DNA of 64,000 nucleotides from Clostridiaceae bacterium (GCA_012840395.1 DULL01000034.1:1-64000), one strand, 5' to 3'. Positions 15,604 through 25,185 are shown, numbered from the stretch's first letter. Numbers and translations are program-made. The notes: generated by a model from the letters alone, not told the origin.

Positions 15604-16782
15604 GTGGGAACCTGGGGCAAAACACATTTTATAAAAAATGGAATTATAGTAACTCTTCTAGTATTTTTGTTGTCTGTTGTAATCATTTCTTTTTATAAAA
15701 ATGGCATTAATCAGAATGAACCTGCAACTGAAAAAGAGAATAATAGTACTGAAACAACTGAGATTCATGAAACTGAAGAGAAGATAAATCCTATTAAATA
15801 TAGACGTATCAGTGAAAAAATAGAGGGAGTAAAGCAGGAAATAAATATTCTTGAAATAGATCTTAAACATGGGCTTGTAGAAATATTTCCGGTACTTTCC
15901 CATGATCTTATCTTTGGATTTGAAAAGCTTTCATCCATGGCTTTGAGACATAAAGCTTATGCGGCAGTCAACGGCGGTTTTTTTTATGAATATGGAGAAC
16001 CTGCAGGAATGGTTATAATACATGGTGAACTCATAACTAATTCGACAGGTAAATATCCGGTATTTATGACAGACGGAAAAAAAGCTGAACTGAAGGAACT
16101 GGCATCAAGAGTGTGGATAGAGATAAACGGAAGAAAGTTGTATATAGACGGCATTAATGTGGAAGGTGGCCCCGGAGATATTGTTATTTATACTCCATAT
16201 TTTGGTCTCACTAACAGAGCAGAAGAAAAGAATAAAACTGCCATAGTCGAGAATGGAGTAGTCAAAGAAGTTGTAAGTACGGCATCAGAGACCTCAATAC
16301 CAAAGAATGGCTTTCTTATAACCATGTTTGATGATTTAAAAGATTATGTAAAGGATCACATTGATATAAAAATAGATATAGGGGAAAATATCACATTTGG
16401 GATAGACCCTGACCTGGTGGAAAATGTACAGGCATATGAATGTGGCAGCTGGATTGTAAAAGATGGCAATATAGTGATCGGAAAGACAGATGAATGGATT
16501 GGGGTATTAACAAATCGTGATCCGAGAACAGTTCTCGGATTGAAAGATAGCCACACTGTTGTACTTTTAACAGTTGACGGGAGGCAACCAGGATACAGTG
16601 CCGGGTTTACGGCAGAAGAATTAGGCAGGTTTTTGTTATCACAAGGTATTAAAGACGCAGCTATGCTAGATGGAGGTGCTTCCACCGAGATGATAATTGA
16701 AGGCAATATTATAAATAAGCCATCTTTCAAAGGCGAAGAACGGCCCTTATGTGGAGGCATAGTGGTAAGATATTTAGATTAA
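15604..16782 (+). CDS. Phosphodiester glycosidase family protein (NAGPA/DUF2233), membrane-anchored
   Basis: An extracytoplasmic enzyme of the NAGPA superfamily that cleaves sugar-1-phosphodiester bonds. An uncleaved or lipobox-free membrane anchor spans about residues 8-28 (IIVTLLVFLLSVVIISF), followed by an acidic Thr/Glu linker. Domain motifs are AAVNGGFFYEYGEPAG, RDPRTVLGL, TVDGRQPGYSAG and MLDGGAST, the last being the family's catalytic region. The start is GTG with AAAGGGG upstream. It follows the flagellar unit by 22 bases but has no evident flagellar role. Possible substrates are teichoic-acid or exopolysaccharide phosphodiesters. A larger homologue lies at 38382-41237. Confidence 0.75.
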   Translation: MGTWGKTHFIKNGIIVTLLVFLLSVVIISFYKNGINQNEPATEKENNSTETTEIHETEEKINPIKYRRISEKIEGVKQEINILEIDLKHGLVEIFPVLSHDLIFGFEKLSSMALRHKAYAAVNGGFFYEYGEPAGMVIIHGELITNSTGKYPVFMTDGKKAELKELASRVWIEINGRKLYIDGINVEGGPGDIVIYTPYFGLTNRAEEKNKTAIVENGVVKEVVSTASETSIPKNGFLITMFDDLKDYVKDHIDIKIDIGENITFGIDPDLVENVQAYECGSWIVKDGNIVIGKTDEWIGVLTNRDPRTVLGLKDSHTVVLLTVDGRQPGYSAGFTAEELGRFLLSQGIKDAAMLDGGASTEMIIEGNIINKPSFKGEERPLCGGIVVRYLD

Positions 16783-17009
16783 CAAGTGGTTACATAATCT
16801 AAATATATTTCCTTGCATCTATTTATAATATTATTAGCTAATACTTTTTTATCTTCTGTAGGAATTGATTCTAGATTTTCACTAAGAAAAGCTATTTTAG
16901 CTTTAGAAAGTGAACAAAAAGTGTTGTAAGTAATTGTTTCTGTATCATACTGCATAATTATCAGTTGCAGAAATTTTATGATACAATCTAAGAGTAAATA
17001 ATTTATCAC
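16779..17009 (-). CDS. Small hypothetical protein
   Basis: An ORF of 76 residues from GTG at 17009, with GAGGTG 9 bases upstream. Its stop codon region overlaps the stop of the convergent glycosidase gene. The N-terminus is hydrophobic (about 1-18, INYLLLDCIIKFLQLIIM), the rest polar and probably helical. It lacks the Spo0E-type motif I looked for. I do not recognise it. The ribosome-binding site supports a real gene, but expression is unproven. Confidence 0.4.
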   Translation of the reverse strand: MINYLLLDCIIKFLQLIIMQYDTETITYNTFCSLSKAKIAFLSENLESIPTEDKKVLANNIINRCKEIYLDYVTTC

Positions 17010-17253
17010 TAATAAAGTCACCTCTTCAATTATCCTCTAAAGCGTTGTAAAAACAGACGTCAATATGGATATGCAGCTTCAGCGATAATATTTCGGTTAT
17101 TTAAATATATCACTGCAGAAAGCCTGTGTCAAGAATAATGGAAATAAAAGAAATATAGTGTTGTTAATACAATTATTATTATAATTATTTTTTTGTATTA
17201 ATATAATAATTTGTCATATCAATGACGAAAATTATAGTAAAAAAATAAAAATA

Positions 17254-17282
17254 TTGACAAATAATGTATATTATTATAAAAT
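17254..17282 (+). promoter_or_regulatory. SigA-type promoter of the Tad/Flp pilus operon
   Basis: TTGACA (17254-17259), 17-base spacer, TAAAAT (17277-17282): 11 of 12 consensus positions. It is about 115 bases before the tadZ start and is the only strong promoter in the 374-base AT-rich gap 17022-17395. Confidence 0.55.
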
Positions 17283-17395
17283 CTTACACAAGAATAATAT
17301 AATATATGGTTATAATTTCATAATAAGTATTGTTCATGGAGTAAAGAAATAAAAAACATTATGGGAAATATAGCATTTGTATTTTGGGAGGTACG

Positions 17396-18559
17396 ATGAA
17401 ACGGCTGACTCTTATTATTGTAGACGAGGAAAAAGAGTACGTAGATGCACTTTCTGATTTTATTTTGGAGAATTTTCCAGGAAAATTTTCTATATATTCT
17501 TTCACTAATAAAACAATCTTTACAAAATATATGGTTGAAGAATATTCCCCCTATGATATTTTATTAATCAATCCAAGTCTGTATGATGAATCATTACCTG
17601 AGGGGAAACAGGGTATTGTTATATTCCTGGCCGAGACTATTGGTGATAATTGCAGGGATGGTAATAAAACAGCCATATATAAATATCAAAGTGGAAGGGC
17701 AATTGTACAGGAAATAGTCAGGATATATTCAGAAAGAAGGAATACAGGAAAATATATAACTGGAAATGTCAAAGAAACAAAAGTGATTGCTGTTTACTCT
17801 CCTGCCGGAGGCACAGGAAAAACTACTTTAGCTTTGAGTATAGGAATCTGTTGTGCCAAGAAGTCATTGAGAACTCTTTATATTAACCTGGAGGATATAT
17901 ATTCTGCAGGACAATTTTTTGACACATATGAAAAACCTGGGTTATCAAACATTATATATTATTCAAAATTAATGAATAAAGATATATTGTCGAAAATTGA
18001 AGAAATCAAATGTATAGATCCAAATTATAGTTTATGTTATATAGGGCCTCCTGATAGTGTTCTGGACCTGGATGAACTTGAGCCTGAAGATTTACAGTAT
18101 ATTTTGAAGGAATTAAAGCAATCTGGAATCTATGACCTGATTATTGTAGATATGTCCGGAGGCTCAAATAAAAAGAATTTCACTATATTTGATGCAAGTG
18201 ACGAAATAATTTTTGTATTATCCCAGGAGCAGTATTGCCATGAGAAGACTCATATGATTATGAAGGAACTTGAACGATATTGCCAAAAGGCCGGAACAGA
18301 CTATTTATACAAGATTGTTCCCGTAGTAAATAAATATAAAGTATCTATATGCGCAGAAACTGTCAAGGAAGGAACTTTAGATAGTCCTGAAAAATATAAT
18401 GAAGATTTGTTTATGGGTAAGATAGAATACAAAATTCCTTATGTAAGGAGAGTTCCTTTTATTCAGAGTATTCCAGAAATCAATCTGTCAGGAAAGAAAG
18501 ATGAAAACTGTGAGAATTTCATTGAGGGAATAATGCAACTGGTTAATAGATATGTTTAA
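17396..18559 (+). CDS. tadZ: TadZ/CpaE-like pilus-assembly ATPase
   Basis: Localises Tad pilus machinery at the membrane. The 387-residue protein has an N-terminal receiver-like domain (about 1-120; acidic pair near residues 10-11) and a MinD/ParA-like ATPase domain with SPAGGTGKTT at about 135-144. The signature lysine of the deviant Walker A box is replaced by Ala, as seen in some TadZ proteins, so ATP hydrolysis may be weak. YDLIIVDMSGG is the Walker B region. ATG 17396 has GGGAGG at 4 bases; the TTG at 17384 is inside that site. First gene of the pilus operon. Confidence 0.75.
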   Translation: MKRLTLIIVDEEKEYVDALSDFILENFPGKFSIYSFTNKTIFTKYMVEEYSPYDILLINPSLYDESLPEGKQGIVIFLAETIGDNCRDGNKTAIYKYQSGRAIVQEIVRIYSERRNTGKYITGNVKETKVIAVYSPAGGTGKTTLALSIGICCAKKSLRTLYINLEDIYSAGQFFDTYEKPGLSNIIYYSKLMNKDILSKIEEIKCIDPNYSLCYIGPPDSVLDLDELEPEDLQYILKELKQSGIYDLIIVDMSGGSNKKNFTIFDASDEIIFVLSQEQYCHEKTHMIMKELERYCQKAGTDYLYKIVPVVNKYKVSICAETVKEGTLDSPEKYNEDLFMGKIEYKIPYVRRVPFIQSIPEINLSGKKDENCENFIEGIMQLVNRYV

Positions 18560-18599
18560 TTCCCAGGAGAAGCGAGTTTGCTGAGGTGGTATTGGAGAT

Positions 18600-19850
18600 A
18601 TGAAGAAAGAAGAAATTCCGAAAATATTAGCTGAAATCAGGCAGGCAGTTGGAGAAAGTATAGACTTAAGTAATGATACTGTTGATGAAGAAATCAAAAA
18701 GATTATTACTGAGATTGTATTCAGGAAGACCGAAAAACATTACATACCAATATCTGAAAAAATTAGCCTGGTGAATAATGTTTTTAATTCTTTGAGACGC
18801 CTCGATATTCTCCAGCCATTAATTGAAGATAATAGCATAACAGAGATCATGATAAATGGAACCAATAACATTTTTATTGAAAAGGAGGGTAAAATAGTTG
18901 AAACTGAATTGAGGTTTGAAAGCAAGGAAAGGCTGGAAGATGTTATACAATCTGTTGTTTCAAAAAGCAATAGAATTGTAAATGAATATTCTCCCATAGT
19001 AGATGTAAGACTGAAAGATGGGTCGAGAGTGAACGTTGTGCTTCAGCCGGTAGCAATTAACGGGCCTATTATGACTATCAGGAAATTTCCTGAAAAACCA
19101 ATGACTATGGATGATTTAATAAGATTAGGCTGTTTAACGGAAGAAGCTGCAGAGGTTCTTGAAGCCATGGTAAAGGCTAAGTATAATATTTTCATTTGCG
19201 GTGGTACAAGTTCGGGAAAGACAACATTCTTAAATGCCCTTTCAGATTTCATACCTAAAGATGAAAGAATTATTACTATTGAGGACTCAGCTGAACTTCA
19301 GATAACCGGGGTAAAAAATCTGGTCAGATTGGAAACCAGAAATGCTAATACGGAAGATAAAGGCAGGATTACAATGAGGGATTTGATAAGAACATCCTTA
19401 AGAATGCGGCCGGAAAGAATAATTGTAGGGGAAGTAAGAGGAGCAGAAGCACTGGATATGCTTCAGGCTATGAATACCGGACATGACGGGTCATTGTCCA
19501 CAGGCCATGGGAACTCTCCCCAGGATATGCTGAGCAGGCTTGAAACAATGGTGTTATATGCAGCGCCCTTACCACTTGAAGCAATAAGGCAGCAGATAGC
19601 ATCCTCCATAGATATTATTATTCATTTATCCAGATTAAGAGACCGTTCAAGAAGAGTTATGGAAATTACCGAAATAAAAGGGTATAAAAACCGACAGATA
19701 TTTTTAAATCCTCTGTTTATATTTGAAGAAGAAAATGAGGACGGAGAAGGTAGCACGGGAGAAAAAGTTATTGGAAAATTAAAAAGAACAAGCAACCCTT
19801 TGTTGAACGAAACCAAATTTAAACTGGCGGGAATATCCTGTAAAGTATAA
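18600..19850 (+). CDS. cpaF: CpaF/TadA secretion ATPase
   Basis: A hexameric type II/IV secretion-family ATPase that powers Flp pilus assembly. In its 416 residues: Walker A GGTSSGKTT at 201-209, IEDSAELQI (Asp box), RPERIIVGEVRGAEA (Walker B region) and the His box STGHGNSPQDMLSRLE. The N-terminal helical domain (about 1-90) is typical of CpaF. It follows tadZ by 40 bases and precedes the two TadB/TadC membrane proteins. Confidence 0.9.
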   Translation: MKKEEIPKILAEIRQAVGESIDLSNDTVDEEIKKIITEIVFRKTEKHYIPISEKISLVNNVFNSLRRLDILQPLIEDNSITEIMINGTNNIFIEKEGKIVETELRFESKERLEDVIQSVVSKSNRIVNEYSPIVDVRLKDGSRVNVVLQPVAINGPIMTIRKFPEKPMTMDDLIRLGCLTEEAAEVLEAMVKAKYNIFICGGTSSGKTTFLNALSDFIPKDERIITIEDSAELQITGVKNLVRLETRNANTEDKGRITMRDLIRTSLRMRPERIIVGEVRGAEALDMLQAMNTGHDGSLSTGHGNSPQDMLSRLETMVLYAAPLPLEAIRQQIASSIDIIIHLSRLRDRSRRVMEITEIKGYKNRQIFLNPLFIFEEENEDGEGSTGEKVIGKLKRTSNPLLNETKFKLAGISCKV

Positions 19851-19932
19851 GAAAGAATGGGATAATTCTTCCATGGCGTAATATAGGTCTCTTTAGAAAA
19901 ATTAAGTATTAAGAAAGGAACAGATATCTGGA

Positions 19933-20676
19933 ATGATTGATTATAATCAGTATATCATGTCCGTAAGAGAAAAAATCTTTTATGTAATTACTGCAGCTAT
20001 TGTTATATTTGTAATTGGATTAATATTTTACAGAAACTGTTTAATAGCCTTGTTACTATGTCCATTAGCATTGTTTTATCCGGAAATAAAAAGAAAAGAA
20101 ATAATAAAAAGAAGAAAGGCAGAATTAAGTATTCAATTTAAAGATATGTTATATTCTCTTTCTTCATCACTTTCAGCGGGTAAATCTGTAGAACTGGCCA
20201 TAAAGGATATAGTAAATGATCTTGAAATCATATATCCTGAGGCTGATGCCTATATTAATCAGGAAATAAAATGGATGATAAGAAACTTGGAGATGAACCA
20301 GCCAATAGAGCTTCTTTTTCATGATTTTGCCCAAAGGAGCGGAATAGATGATATTTATAATTTTTCTGAAGTTTTTTCTGTCGCTAATCGTGCCGGAGGA
20401 AATCTAATAGAAGTAATAAAAAATACCTCAAGTATAATCAATGACAAAATAGAAATACAGCAGGAAATTGACATCATGCTGGCAGAAAAGAAGTTTGAAC
20501 AAAGAATTCTTAACATTATTCCCATACTGATTATCCTCTTGCTTTCCATATATGCTGAAGACTATATAAAACCTGTATTTTATACATTACCTGGCAGAAT
20601 AGTAATGACCATATGCCTTCTGTTGTTTATTGCGGCTTTTTTAATTTCAAAAAAAATTTCAGATATAAGGGTGTAG
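19933..20676 (+). CDS. tadB: TadB-like pilus inner-membrane platform protein
   Basis: A type II secretion F (T2SSF) domain protein, 247 residues. Two hydrophobic segments lie near the N-terminus (about 17-53) and two near the C-terminus (about 194-240). They flank a cytoplasmic helical domain with SLSSSLSAGKSVELAIKDI, the T2SSF pattern. It forms the membrane platform with the following TadC-like gene. Confidence 0.78.
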   Translation: MIDYNQYIMSVREKIFYVITAAIVIFVIGLIFYRNCLIALLLCPLALFYPEIKRKEIIKRRKAELSIQFKDMLYSLSSSLSAGKSVELAIKDIVNDLEIIYPEADAYINQEIKWMIRNLEMNQPIELLFHDFAQRSGIDDIYNFSEVFSVANRAGGNLIEVIKNTSSIINDKIEIQQEIDIMLAEKKFEQRILNIIPILIILLLSIYAEDYIKPVFYTLPGRIVMTICLLLFIAAFLISKKISDIRV

Positions 20677-20683
20677 GAAAGCA

Positions 20684-21547
20684 ATGAAATTTATCCTGGC
20701 AATTTATACATTAAGCATTTTTTTATTATACTTTTTTTCAAGAAAAAAATATTCCCGGCATATTGCAGTTCTTGACTCTAAACAATATCCACTAAAAGAT
20801 TTTCTTGTGATCGGTTTGCATATTATTGATCTGGTAAAGTATAAATTTAATAAATCTTATGACAGGATACTTTACAGTAAGTTTACCGAGCTTTCCGGAT
20901 TAAAGGATGCCAGATATTATGTTAAAATTCACCTGGCAAATAAAATTATCCTCTTATTGTTTTGTATAGAGTTTATACTTTTTGTCGGAAGTTTTGCATC
21001 CCTTGATAAAGGATTCTGGATTTTTGCATGTTCTTTGATATTAAGCGTATTATACTTTACGGATTATGAGCTGAACCGCCGTATAAATGAGAGGCGTACA
21101 GCCATACAGATTGATTTTCCTGATTTCCTTAACAGATTAATATTGCTGATAAATGCCGGCATGACAATATCGAGAGCGTGGGAGAAAGTGGTAACTGAAA
21201 ATAATAAACCAGGTCCTCTAAAAGATGAATTAAGGAGAGTATTGGCAGAGATAAGAAGTGGCAAGCCTGAGATCAGGGCTTATATTGATTTTGCAAAACG
21301 ATGCAAGACCCCGGAAATAACGAGGTTTGTGTCAGTAATGATTCAGAATATTAAAAAAGGCAATTCTGAGCTGGTTTCTATTTTAAGGGTTCAGTCTAAT
21401 GACTGCTGGCAAATGAGAAAAAATACAGCAAAAAAATTAGGGGAGGAAGCATCCACAAAAATGATATTTCCATTAATGCTTATGTTTGCCGCCATATTAG
21501 CCATTGTGACGACGCCTGCTATTTTATCTTTAGGCCAGATGATTTGA
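20684..21547 (+). CDS. tadC: TadC-like pilus inner-membrane platform protein
   Basis: Second T2SSF protein (287 residues), starting 7 bases after tadB. It has an N-terminal membrane segment (1-18), paired segments at about 83-121, the conserved FLNRLILLINAGMTISRAWE motif and a C-terminal membrane segment ending ILSLGQMI. Partner of TadB under the CpaF ATPase. Confidence 0.78.
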   Translation: MKFILAIYTLSIFLLYFFSRKKYSRHIAVLDSKQYPLKDFLVIGLHIIDLVKYKFNKSYDRILYSKFTELSGLKDARYYVKIHLANKIILLLFCIEFILFVGSFASLDKGFWIFACSLILSVLYFTDYELNRRINERRTAIQIDFPDFLNRLILLINAGMTISRAWEKVVTENNKPGPLKDELRRVLAEIRSGKPEIRAYIDFAKRCKTPEITRFVSVMIQNIKKGNSELVSILRVQSNDCWQMRKNTAKKLGEEASTKMIFPLMLMFAAILAIVTTPAILSLGQMI

Positions 21548-21619
21548 TAATGATGTTACTTGGCAGAATTGCTTTTTTTATTATATTTAATTTTATTAGT
21601 AATTTAAGGGAGGAGAAAA

Positions 21620-21835
21620 ATGTTTACACTTCTGAAAAATTTCCTTAAGGAGGAAGATGGTTTGGGCACGGTGGAAATTGTAGTAATTATTGCAGTATTG
21701 GTAGGTATTGCTCTTATTTTCCGGGACGCAATAATTAAATTTGCCACGGGAATTATGGAAGGGGTATTTGGTAATGAGACAATTTTTGATGATATAAACA
21801 GTGGTAATATAAGAAACCAAAACCCTATAAACTGA
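21620..21835 (+). CDS. flp: Flp-type IVb pilin
   Basis: A 71-residue pilin precursor, the expected size. The leader is MFTLLKNFLKEEDG; cleavage after G14 would place glutamate E19 at mature position +5, as in Flp pilins. A hydrophobic helix (about 19-38) and a short Asn-rich tail follow. GGGAGG precedes the ATG. No prepilin peptidase is encoded nearby, so processing must rely on an enzyme elsewhere. Confidence 0.75.
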   Translation: MFTLLKNFLKEEDGLGTVEIVVIIAVLVGIALIFRDAIIKFATGIMEGVFGNETIFDDINSGNIRNQNPIN

Positions 21836-21875
21836 TCAATTGGTTAAATATTCACGAGGGAGGTGGCTGCACTTT

Positions 21876-23306
21876 ATGGAGTTCCTAAAGGATGTGTACC
21901 ATGTATTTTATGAATACGGTGTATCCTCAAGCTACCTAATACTAGAATCAAGCCAAGCAACCAAAGTTAAGAATTATCAGGTTGAAATGATAGCAAGAAA
22001 CAAGGTGGAAAACATTCTGCCTTTAGATATCAGATTTAATAATGAAAGTACCAGCTTGTACTACAACATTACTTCACAGCTTCAGTTATCCCAGCTTTTG
22101 AAAAGAAGAAAGATAAGCATGGATGAACTTATAAAAATACTATGGAGTATTGGAAAGACGCTGATAGGTTCTAAAGAATTTCTTCTTAATGAGAATAATT
22201 TTGTTCTAAATGAAGACTACATATTTATTAATCCTGCAAATTTGCAGGTTTCACTTGTATACCTGCCTGTTGACATGGAAGGAGATATTTTGCAGGAGTA
22301 CAAAGATTTTATATTAAGAATGATACTAGATATTGCGGACATAGATGAAGGTGCCTGCGACAATTATCTTCATAAAATCCTCATGTCTGTCAAATCTGAA
22401 ACCTTTAATATAAAAAATTTTACCAATATGCTGGAGCATATGACAGCTATGAAAAGTGGCCCCTGTACAGAAAATGAAAGTATAACAGAACCAGATCAGT
22501 ATATTTACGTACAGGAGGATGACAGAGGATTTGGAAATGGTAGTGGTAATGAAGGTAGCAAGGGTAAGAATGATAATAGCAAAAATGACAAGGATAAGAA
22601 TTGCGAGGATAAAAGAAGAAATACCAAACTTATAGTTTTTATGGCCATAATTGCAATACAGGTCGCTGCAATAGTGATAGTTTTTATTAATAAATATGTT
22701 GTCTTGCCCAGTGAAAATAACTCATGGAATACATACTTTGGAGTTGCATTAGTTATTGGTGCGGTGAATTTTGTATTGTTAAGGAGAATATGGGTTTCAG
22801 GTTCTGAAAAGCAAGTAAATATACCTTCTCCAAAAGCAGAACCTGATAAAAACAGTTTTAAGGAGGAAAAATATTGGAATGAAATTGAAAATATGGATAT
22901 GAAAATAGATTTAGAAAAACAAAGAGGTTTAGATATGGAAAAAGTAAAATTAAACCATAATGATACAGTATTGTTATCTTCCAATGAAAATCATCCCTTT
23001 TTAAAAGGAGCAAATAAGGACAATAATGAGTTGATATTTATTTCAAAAGGAGATTTTCTTATCGGAAGATTAAAGGGATATGTAGACCATGTTATAAGTA
23101 ATGAGGCCATAGGAAAAATTCATGCTCAGATTATATGTCTGGAAAATCAGTATTACATAAAAGACCTTAATTCTGTGAATGGCACTTATATAAATAATGT
23201 AAGGATTGAAAGCAATAAGGAATATAAGATTTTTAACGGAGACAGAATTACTTTGGCAAATGAGGATTACATATTTATTAATCCTACACTTTTTGAAGCA
23301 GGCTAG
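21876..23306 (+). CDS. FHA-domain membrane protein of the pilus locus (DUF6382-like N-terminus)
   Basis: A 476-residue protein from ATG 21876 (GGGAGG 12 bases upstream; the TTG at 21840 gives 12 more residues but has no site). It has an N-terminal globular domain of the DUF6382 type (about 1-190), a Gly/Asn/Lys/Asp-rich linker and two membrane helices (about 250-310). A C-terminal FHA domain follows, with IGRLKGYVDHVISNEAIGKIHAQI and DLNSVNGTYINNVRI motifs. FHA domains bind phosphothreonine peptides, so phospho-signalling may control the pilus. It is the last gene before the terminator. Confidence 0.7.
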   Translation: MEFLKDVYHVFYEYGVSSSYLILESSQATKVKNYQVEMIARNKVENILPLDIRFNNESTSLYYNITSQLQLSQLLKRRKISMDELIKILWSIGKTLIGSKEFLLNENNFVLNEDYIFINPANLQVSLVYLPVDMEGDILQEYKDFILRMILDIADIDEGACDNYLHKILMSVKSETFNIKNFTNMLEHMTAMKSGPCTENESITEPDQYIYVQEDDRGFGNGSGNEGSKGKNDNSKNDKDKNCEDKRRNTKLIVFMAIIAIQVAAIVIVFINKYVVLPSENNSWNTYFGVALVIGAVNFVLLRRIWVSGSEKQVNIPSPKAEPDKNSFKEEKYWNEIENMDMKIDLEKQRGLDMEKVKLNHNDTVLLSSNENHPFLKGANKDNNELIFISKGDFLIGRLKGYVDHVISNEAIGKIHAQIICLENQYYIKDLNSVNGTYINNVRIESNKEYKIFNGDRITLANEDYIFINPTLFEAG

Positions 23307-23383
23307 AAAAAGCAGACATCCAATAACTGTAAAATTATACTGGTACTGCTACCAGGGTTTTGGATTTTAATATCATTATTATT

Positions 23384-23434
23384 AAAAAAATTAATCAGGA
23401 TATAAATAAATTTAATAACCTGATTAATTTTTTT
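23384..23434 (+). terminator. Terminator of the Tad/Flp operon
   Basis: TTAATCAGG (23391-23399) pairs with CCTGATTAA (23419-23427), flanked by seven A on the left and seven T on the right, with a 19-base loop. It works for the plus-strand pilus operon. Confidence 0.75.
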
Positions 23435-23572
23435 AATAAATTCCTGCTGAATAATATTGACAGCTGAGGAGAATAATAATATTATAAATATAGTAATTAA
23501 TATTATTAATGTAAAAATTATGATTATTAACATTCTGGCAATAATTAATTAAATTTTTTAAGAGGTGATTTC

Positions 23573-23947
23573 ATGTATTTAGAAGTTCCCGGAAAATGCC
23601 CCATATGTAATGCGAACATTGATATTACCAGAATAACCTGCAGGGATTGCAGAACAACTATTGAAGGGCGATTCCAACTATGCAAGTTTTGTAAACTTAC
23701 CCCTGAACAAAAGAATTTCATAGATGTTTTTATCAAATGCGGAGGAAATATTAAAGAAGTGGAAAGGGAATTAGGAGTATCCTATCCTACAGTAAAAAAC
23801 AGACTGGAAAATGTTGCTGCAGCGCTTGGACATAAAGCTTCAGAGGTTATGCCTGATGACGAAACCAACAGAAAAGAAATTCTTGAGAAAATCAGTAATA
23901 AAGAGATCAGCGTAGAAGAAGCTATTGAATTATTAAGGGGTCAATAA
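23573..23947 (+). CDS. DUF2089 family protein with zinc ribbons and HTH
   Basis: A 124-residue protein. CPIC and CRDC (about 10-32) plus CKFC (about 42-45) look like metal-binding cysteine pairs. KEVERELGVSYPTVKNRLE (about 61-79) is a helix-turn-helix. The last 26 residues (ILEKISNKEISVEEAIELLRG) form a short helical motif that recurs at the N-terminus of the next protein. A DNA-binding regulator of its own pair with the YvlB-like gene 32 bases downstream is a reasonable inference. Confidence 0.7.
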   Translation: MYLEVPGKCPICNANIDITRITCRDCRTTIEGRFQLCKFCKLTPEQKNFIDVFIKCGGNIKEVERELGVSYPTVKNRLENVAAALGHKASEVMPDDETNRKEILEKISNKEISVEEAIELLRGQ

Positions 23948-23979
23948 TATCTTTATGAGTTTAAGGAGGGAGAATACTT

Positions 23980-25179
23980 ATGTCATTGAATGAAGAAAGA
24001 ATGTTTGTACTTAAGATGCTTGAAGAAGGGAAAATTAACAGCGAGGAAGCAGCGAGGCTTATCCAGGCTTTAGAAGCTGGCTCTCAGAAATCATCTTATC
24101 AGGAAAACTCCAGGCAATCAAAACAACCAAACTTTTATGATGAAATCTCAAAATTGGGCGATAAAATAAACCAGTGGAAAAAAGATTTTAAGAAAATGTA
24201 TAACGAAAAGGAATTTGACAAAGTAATGGAGGAATTTGGAAACAAGGTAGAAAAGATAGGGAAAACAGTTGCTTCAACTACGTTTAATGCAGTTGAAAGA
24301 ATGATTGAATTTGTTGGCAGTTTCGTTGACACAAACACTTTCAACATTTTTGGGAGTTATAAAGTAGTTGAAAGGCAATTTGAAGTACCTGCTGAAGAAG
24401 GAATGGATATTAATATAACCGGTATAAATGGCAATATACATCTTAAAAAGCATCAGGATGATAAAATTTCAATAAGATCGAAAGTAAGAAGTCCGCAAAA
24501 TGATGCAGATGAAATATTAGTCTTCAGCACAGAAAATGATTCAGTAAATCTATCCCTGAGTAAAGATTCGGGTATTAGTGTTTCCCATGAGATATTTGTA
24601 CCAGCCATCAGATTTAAAAAGATTACTTTAAACACCAGAAACGGGAAGATTTATGTTGAAGATTCACTGTCTGATTATCTGAATGTTAATACTAAAAACG
24701 GTCCCATTGATCTGGCAGGTGTGACTTGCAATGAATTATCTGCAAGCACTAAGAATGGTAAAGTTCAAATTGGGTATGTGATAGCAAAAAATATTGACAT
24801 TAATACCAGTAATTCAATTATTGATATTAAAAATGTTAAAGCTGCCATACTTAAAGCCCTTACAACCAATGGCAAAATCTTTATAGAAAATGCTCAAAAT
24901 TATCAGGATACGCCTCAGTTAGACATGAATTTGAAAACTACTAACGGAGGCATAAAGGTTAATATGAACGACATGGACAACAAGGGGTACAAAGTTAAAG
25001 CTCAAACCGGTTTAGGTTCCGTTAGCCTGTTGATACCTGAAATGACATACAATACTGTGACTAAAAGGGGAACAGACGGAACATTTATTGAAGCTGAGAG
25101 CAAAAACTATGAACAATATGCTGAAAGGGTATACGTGAATGCTGAAACCATGAATGGGGACATTGAAGTTGTAAAATAG
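23980..25179 (+). CDS. DUF4097 beta-strand repeat protein (YvlB/LiaX-like)
   Basis: A 399-residue protein. An N-terminal helical motif (about 5-31, FVLKMLEEGKINSEEAARLIQAL) and a coiled stretch (about 45-110) are followed by a repetitive beta-helix-like DUF4097 domain, with recurring TKNGxI, TTNGKI and NTxNG turns spaced about 20 residues apart. Related YvlB and LiaX proteins belong to cell-envelope stress responses. No signal peptide or membrane helix is evident. It pairs with the DUF2089 gene upstream. Confidence 0.7.
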   Translation: MSLNEERMFVLKMLEEGKINSEEAARLIQALEAGSQKSSYQENSRQSKQPNFYDEISKLGDKINQWKKDFKKMYNEKEFDKVMEEFGNKVEKIGKTVASTTFNAVERMIEFVGSFVDTNTFNIFGSYKVVERQFEVPAEEGMDINITGINGNIHLKKHQDDKISIRSKVRSPQNDADEILVFSTENDSVNLSLSKDSGISVSHEIFVPAIRFKKITLNTRNGKIYVEDSLSDYLNVNTKNGPIDLAGVTCNELSASTKNGKVQIGYVIAKNIDINTSNSIIDIKNVKAAILKALTTNGKIFIENAQNYQDTPQLDMNLKTTNGGIKVNMNDMDNKGYKVKAQTGLGSVSLLIPEMTYNTVTKRGTDGTFIEAESKNYEQYAERVYVNAETMNGDIEVVK

Positions 25180-25185
25180 CAACCT

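Noticed and set aside
22505-22984. 159-residue minus-strand ORF opposite the FHA protein
   Set aside because: Ser/Leu/Phe-rich shadow of a Lys/Asn/Asp linker; no start signal.
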